Assembly (NCBI RefSeq): GCF_001741865.1
Contig: NZ_CP017147.1
Span: 806,001-870,000, forward strand
From: Bosea vaviloviae
Lineage (GTDB): Bacteria > Pseudomonadota > Alphaproteobacteria > Rhizobiales > Beijerinckiaceae
Direction of reading: 5' to 3'
Length of the DNA: 64,000 nt
Positions within the stretch are counted from its first letter, which is position 1. Each line of letters starts with the position of its first letter. Below, piece after piece: positions 60,965 through 64,000 of the stretch. The notes under the pieces were generated by a model. It was not told the origin of the DNA, did not search any database, and saw only the letters and a list, made by a program, of their open reading frames with translations. A program made the translations under genes and the position numbers.

Positions 60965-61840
60965 ATGACCACAATCCGCCCACGCCGCAGCGTCCTCTAC
61001 ATGCCCGGCTCCAACGCCCGCGCGCTCGAGAAGGCCCGTGAGATCGCTGCCGACGCCCTGATCCTCGACCTCGAAGACGCCGTCGCGCCCGACGCCAAGG
61101 AGACCGCCCGCGCCCAGGTCTGCGCCGCCGTGAAGGCCGGCGGCTATGGCCGGCGCGAGCTCGTGATCCGCACCAACGGCCTCGAGACACCCTGGTTCGC
61201 GGCCGATCTTGCCGCCGCCGCAGAGGCCAGGCCCGATGCCATCCTGATCCCGAAAGTCTCCTCGCCCGAAACCTTGCAGCAGATCGGCACCTTGCTCGAC
61301 GGCCTCTGGGCCGCCCCCGAGATCCGCATCTGGGCGATGATCGAGACGCCGCTCGCCATCCTCGACGCCGAGCGCATCGCACGCGCAGTGCAGGACCGCC
61401 GGACGCGGCTGGCCTGTTTCGTGATGGGCACCAACGACCTCGCCAAGGAGACGCGCGCCCGCTTCGTGCCCGGCCGCGCGCCGATGCTGCCCTGGCTGGC
61501 GACGGCGATCCTCGCCGCCCGCGCCTATGGCATCGACATCGTCGACGGCGTCTATAACGACCTCAAGGACGAGGCCGGCTTCACGGCGGAATGCGAGCAG
61601 GGCCGCGATCTCGGCTTCGACGGCAAGACGCTGATCCATCCCGGCCAGGTCGCGACCGCCAACGCGGTCTTCGCACCCGACGACATCGAACTCTCGCGGG
61701 CGAGGGCGATCATCACCGCCTTCGATCAGCCGGAGAACGCCGACAAGGGCGCGATCCAGCTCGACGGCCGCATGGTCGAGCGGCTGCATGCCGAGATGGC
61801 CAAGCGCGTGGTGGCGCTGGGCGAGGCGATCGGGGCCTGA
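60965..61840 (+). CDS. mcl2: HpcH/HpaI CoA-ester lyase, probable (3S)-malyl-CoA thioesterase
   Basis: A 291-residue CitE-like barrel. Its motifs are RRSVLYMPGSNARALEKA, ILDLEDAVAPDAK (metal-binding), FVMGTNDLAKE and ECEQGRDLGFDGKTLIHPGQ. The last two match Mcl2-type malyl-CoA thioesterases of the ethylmalonyl-CoA pathway by memory. Mcl2 splits (3S)-malyl-CoA to malate and CoA, completing glyoxylate use. Mcl1-type lyase is the alternative. It is divergent from the DUF429 frame. A degraded family-A repeat lies upstream (about 60898-60955). Confidence 0.85.
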   Translation: MTTIRPRRSVLYMPGSNARALEKAREIAADALILDLEDAVAPDAKETARAQVCAAVKAGGYGRRELVIRTNGLETPWFAADLAAAAEARPDAILIPKVSSPETLQQIGTLLDGLWAAPEIRIWAMIETPLAILDAERIARAVQDRRTRLACFVMGTNDLAKETRARFVPGRAPMLPWLATAILAARAYGIDIVDGVYNDLKDEAGFTAECEQGRDLGFDGKTLIHPGQVATANAVFAPDDIELSRARAIITAFDQPENADKGAIQLDGRMVERLHAEMAKRVVALGEAIGA

Positions 61841-61927
61841 TCCTTCTCCCCCATCAAAGTCGGCTGTTGCCGACTTTGACACTTTGGGTTGCCCATCTCG
61901 GGCAAGCCCGAGATGGCTGGGAGAAGG
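61841..61927. repeat. Double-hairpin repeat, family C (copy 3)
   Basis: Hairpins AAAGTCGGC-TGTT-GCCGACTTT and CATCTCGGGC-AA-GCCCGAGATG lie between TCCTTCTCCC and GGGAGAAGG. It begins at the mcl2 stop codon. Confidence 0.88.
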
Positions 61928-62025
61928 TGGCAGCACGAAGTGCTGACGGATGAGGGAAGTCCCTCATCCACAAAAGAAAAAGGGCCGCTAACGCGACCCT
62001 CTCCTCATCCGTCTGCTCCGCAGAC

Positions 62026-62110
62026 ACCTTCTCCCACCCATGTCGGATGTTTCCGACATGGGCATAAGCTTTGCCAAGATCGGGCAAGCCCGATCTTGGT
62101 GGGGAGAAGG
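62026..62110. repeat. Double-hairpin repeat, family C (copy 4, variant)
   Basis: The plan is the same but both stems have changed on both sides: CCCATGTCGG-ATGTTT-CCGACATGGG and CCAAGATCGGGC-AA-GCCCGATCTTGG. The outer CCTTCTCCC/GGGAGAAGG is kept. Confidence 0.85.
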
Positions 62111-62113
62111 GTT

Positions 62114-62653
62114 TTACGCCTTCTTCGCCGCCTTGGCGCGATCCATCGCCTCGAGGATGAGCTGCTTGGCCTTGGCGGCGTCGCCCCAGCCGGTGAGCTT
62201 CACCCATTTGCCGGGCTCGAGATCCTTGTAGTGCTCGAAGAAGTGCTGGATCTGGTCGAGCGTGATCTTCGGCAGATCGGTGTAGTTGTGCACGTTCTCG
62301 TAGCGCTTGGTCAGCTTGGGCACCGGCACGGCGATGATCTTCTCGTCGCCGCCGGCCTCGTCCTCCATCATCATCACGCCGATCGGCCGCACGGCGATAT
62401 AGGAGCCGGGGATCAGCGGGCGGGTGTTGGCGACCAGCACGTCGCAGGGATCGCCATCCTCGGACAGCGTATGCGGGATGAAGCCGTAATTCCCGGGATA
62501 GCGCATCGGCGTATAGAGGAAACGGTCGACGAAGAGCGTGCCCGCCTCCTTGTCCATCTCGTATTTGATCGGCTCCCCGCCGATGGCCACTTCGATGACG
62601 ACGTTGACTTCGTCGGGAGGGTTCTTGCCGATGGAAATGGCGTCGAGGCGCAT
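62114..62653 (-). CDS. ppa: Inorganic pyrophosphatase, family I
   Basis: A 179-residue soluble Mg2+-dependent pyrophosphatase. The active-site aspartates are in DGDPCDVLV with the [13 protein letters not shown] [15 protein letters not shown] and [12 protein letters not shown]. It drives biosynthesis by removing PPi. Start MRLDAISIG at 62653; 21 further upstream codons are rejected. Identity is clear. Confidence 0.97.
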   Translation of the reverse strand: MRLDAISIGKNPPDEVNVVIEVAIGGEPIKYEMDKEAGTLFVDRFLYTPMRYPGNYGFIPHTLSEDGDPCDVLVANTRPLIPGSYIAVRPIGVMMMEDEAGGDEKIIAVPVPKLTKRYENVHNYTDLPKITLDQIQHFFEHYKDLEPGKWVKLTGWGDAAKAKQLILEAMDRAKAAKKA

Positions 62654-62741
62654 AAGTCTTGACCTGTGGAGATGGAAACCGGCGGGTCTTATGCGGGTTT
62701 GGACGCAAAAATCCAAGTCGAGATTAGAAGCCGGGTCCGGC

Positions 62742-63431
62742 TCAGCTCACCCTAAGGCCGAGTTCGGCCAGCATCTGCCCGGCCTGCTGCCGTGAAATCG
62801 TCGCGCCGCGGAACAACGCGGCATCGCCGAGCCGCAAGCCGCCGAGATCCGCGCCGCGCAAATCGGCACCTTCGAAGCGAGCGCCGGTGAGGTTGGCGTC
62901 GCGCAGGCTGCAATCCTCCAGCACCGCTTCGCGAAAATCGGCTTTCCTGAGATCGGCCTGGCTGAAATCGAGCCGCTGCAGCCGCATCTTCCGAAAGGAG
63001 AAACCCGGCAGCTTCGCGGCAACCAACAGCGTCTCCTCGAAACTCGCGCCCAATGTCTTGGCCTCGGACACATCCGCTCCCGTCAGCTTGCAGCTCCGGA
63101 AAGCCGCGGAAGCCAGCAGCGAGCGCCGAAAGCTCGCATTGTTGAAGTCGCCGGCTTGAAAGACCGCCTCGGTCAGGGTGCAGCCGCTGAAATCGGCGAA
63201 AGCGCCCCGACAGCCCGACCAGCGCGAGCCGTCGAGGCGGGCGCCCTTGAAGCTGGTCCGGCGCAGCAGGCAGCGCTCAAACGCCCAGCCGGCCAGGTTG
63301 AGGCCAGCGAGATCGACGCCCTCGATATCGCAACCCACGAGCAGCGCCGGCCCTTCCGCCGCCAGCGCCTCGACGGCCGAGCGGGTCAGCGTCAGCTCGG
63401 CGAGCAATCGCGCGGGTGAGGAGGAGACCAT
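62742..63431 (-). CDS. Pentapeptide-repeat protein
   Basis: A 229-residue protein made mostly of A(D/N)LxG-type pentapeptides, e.g. [20 protein letters not shown] and [20 protein letters not shown]. They form a right-handed quadrilateral beta-helix. Start [13 protein letters not shown] at 63431 with AGGGATAGGG upstream. Such proteins include gyrase-protecting Qnr types, but nothing here proves that. Function unknown; cytoplasmic by lack of a signal. Confidence 0.87.
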   Translation of the reverse strand: MVSSSPARLLAELTLTRSAVEALAAEGPALLVGCDIEGVDLAGLNLAGWAFERCLLRRTSFKGARLDGSRWSGCRGAFADFSGCTLTEAVFQAGDFNNASFRRSLLASAAFRSCKLTGADVSEAKTLGASFEETLLVAAKLPGFSFRKMRLQRLDFSQADLRKADFREAVLEDCSLRDANLTGARFEGADLRGADLGGLRLGDAALFRGATISRQQAGQMLAELGLRVS

Positions 63432-63608
63432 GGCCCTATCCCTAGCCGAGTCGCGCCGTGCGCCCAAGACTCGCGCGCTGGCCCTCTCGCTCGCTACATC
63501 CAGGCCCAGCCGCACCTCGCGATAGACCCGATATTTGCACCGCGCGCCCGGCACTGGTATCGGGCGCGCTATGAAGATCGATCAGACCAGCACCCGCGAG
63601 ACCCGTCC

Positions 63609-64000
63609 TTGCTGAACCGCTTGCGCCCCGACGAGGACCGTTATGCGCGCCGCATGGCCCGCATCGCACGCTGGGACCGGCCGATCGGCGGCAAAGCCGA
63701 CCGCCTGCGCGCCTGGGCCAATATGCTGCTGGTCGATCACGGCATCTTCCGGCTCGCCTATCTCAACGCCCATCGCGTCACACCACAGCTCTGGCGCGCG
63801 GCCCAGCCTGCGCCGGGCCAGATCGCGAAATTCGCGCGCGAAGGCGTCAAGACCATCGTCAATCTGCGCGGCGGGCGCGAGCACGGCTCCTGGCCATTGC
63901 AGCGCGAGGCCTGCGAACGCCACGGCATCACCCTGGTCGACTTCGTGCTGCGCTCGCGCGGCGCGCCCGAACGCGAGACCATCCTGGGCGCCAAGGCCTT
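63609..64000 (+). CDS. Protein-tyrosine phosphatase-like protein (partial, 5' end)
   Basis: The frame runs off the right edge. After MLNRLRPDED (TTG start) comes RIARWDRPIGGKADRLRAWA, then the DSP/Siw14-like opening VTPQLWRAAQPAPGQIAKFA and GVKTIVNLRGGREHGSW. The catalytic Cys-x5-Arg loop would lie beyond the window. ATG at 63654 is a later alternative start. The frame stays open upstream without a usable start, so TTG 63609 is a judgement. Confidence 0.75.
   Translation, partial: MLNRLRPDEDRYARRMARIARWDRPIGGKADRLRAWANMLLVDHGIFRLAYLNAHRVTPQLWRAAQPAPGQIAKFAREGVKTIVNLRGGREHGSWPLQREACERHGITLVDFVLRSRGAPERETILGAKA

Overview
The window is GC-rich alphaproteobacterial chromosome, most probably Hyphomicrobiales close to Bosea. 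This is inferred from the gene set (IalB-family protein, DUF1236 proteins, sdhCDAB, ethylmalonyl-CoA pathway enzymes, Hyphomicrobiales-type palindromic intergenic repeats). No rRNA, tRNA or CRISPR was seen. It reads as core metabolism with several accessory pockets.

Layout. 1-4495: a sugar ABC importer (permease, binding protein) divergent from a pentonate-type dehydratase and a lactonase-like amidohydrolase, with two matching palindromic operators between them. 4665-9761: EamA exporter, asd, two related membrane-anchored proteins of unknown function and a small secreted protein. 9871-14598: stand-alone AceE-like E1 enzyme divergent from an Lrp regulator, then an MHS-type MFS carrier. 14879-19239: ketone-body/PHB-type block (patatin, 3-hydroxybutyrate dehydrogenase, acetoacetate decarboxylase, patatin lipoprotein). 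19295-27655: an oxyanion-uptake island with nine co-directional genes (TupBCA, two ModA-like proteins in one frame separated by a TGA, a TrmO-like protein, and a BtuCD-type importer) plus a divergent HTH/PBP_like regulator. 27938-35965: D-threonine aldolase-like enzyme, MsbA-like exporter, IalB, ObgE, LysR/EamA pair. 36007-43979: BisC molybdoenzyme, two DUF1236 proteins behind an EcfG-like promoter, a bisC remnant and an intact IS1111-type IS110 element inserted in a palindromic repeat. 43990-52635: RibD_C reductase with HxlR regulator, TetR-adaptor-RND efflux operon, and a GATase/DadA-like pair. 52890-58692: sdhCDAB split by a VapBC-like module, downstream of mch. 59071-64000: in-frame DUF429/threonine-dehydratase ORF, mcl2-like gene, ppa, pentapeptide protein and the start of a phosphatase.

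How it fits together. The oxyanion island could supply molybdate or tungstate to BisC-type enzymes. mch and mcl2 point to ethylmalonyl-CoA assimilation of acetyl-CoA, which fits the nearby 3-hydroxybutyrate/acetoacetate genes. The most unusual items are the nine-gene mixed oxyanion operon with its TGA-split ModA pair; the toxin-antitoxin module inside the succinate dehydrogenase operon, whose toxin carries an extra C-terminal domain; the reconstructable IS1111 insertion with a putative guide match; the chain of start/stop overlaps before the DadA-like gene; and a double-hairpin repeat family with compensatory changes.
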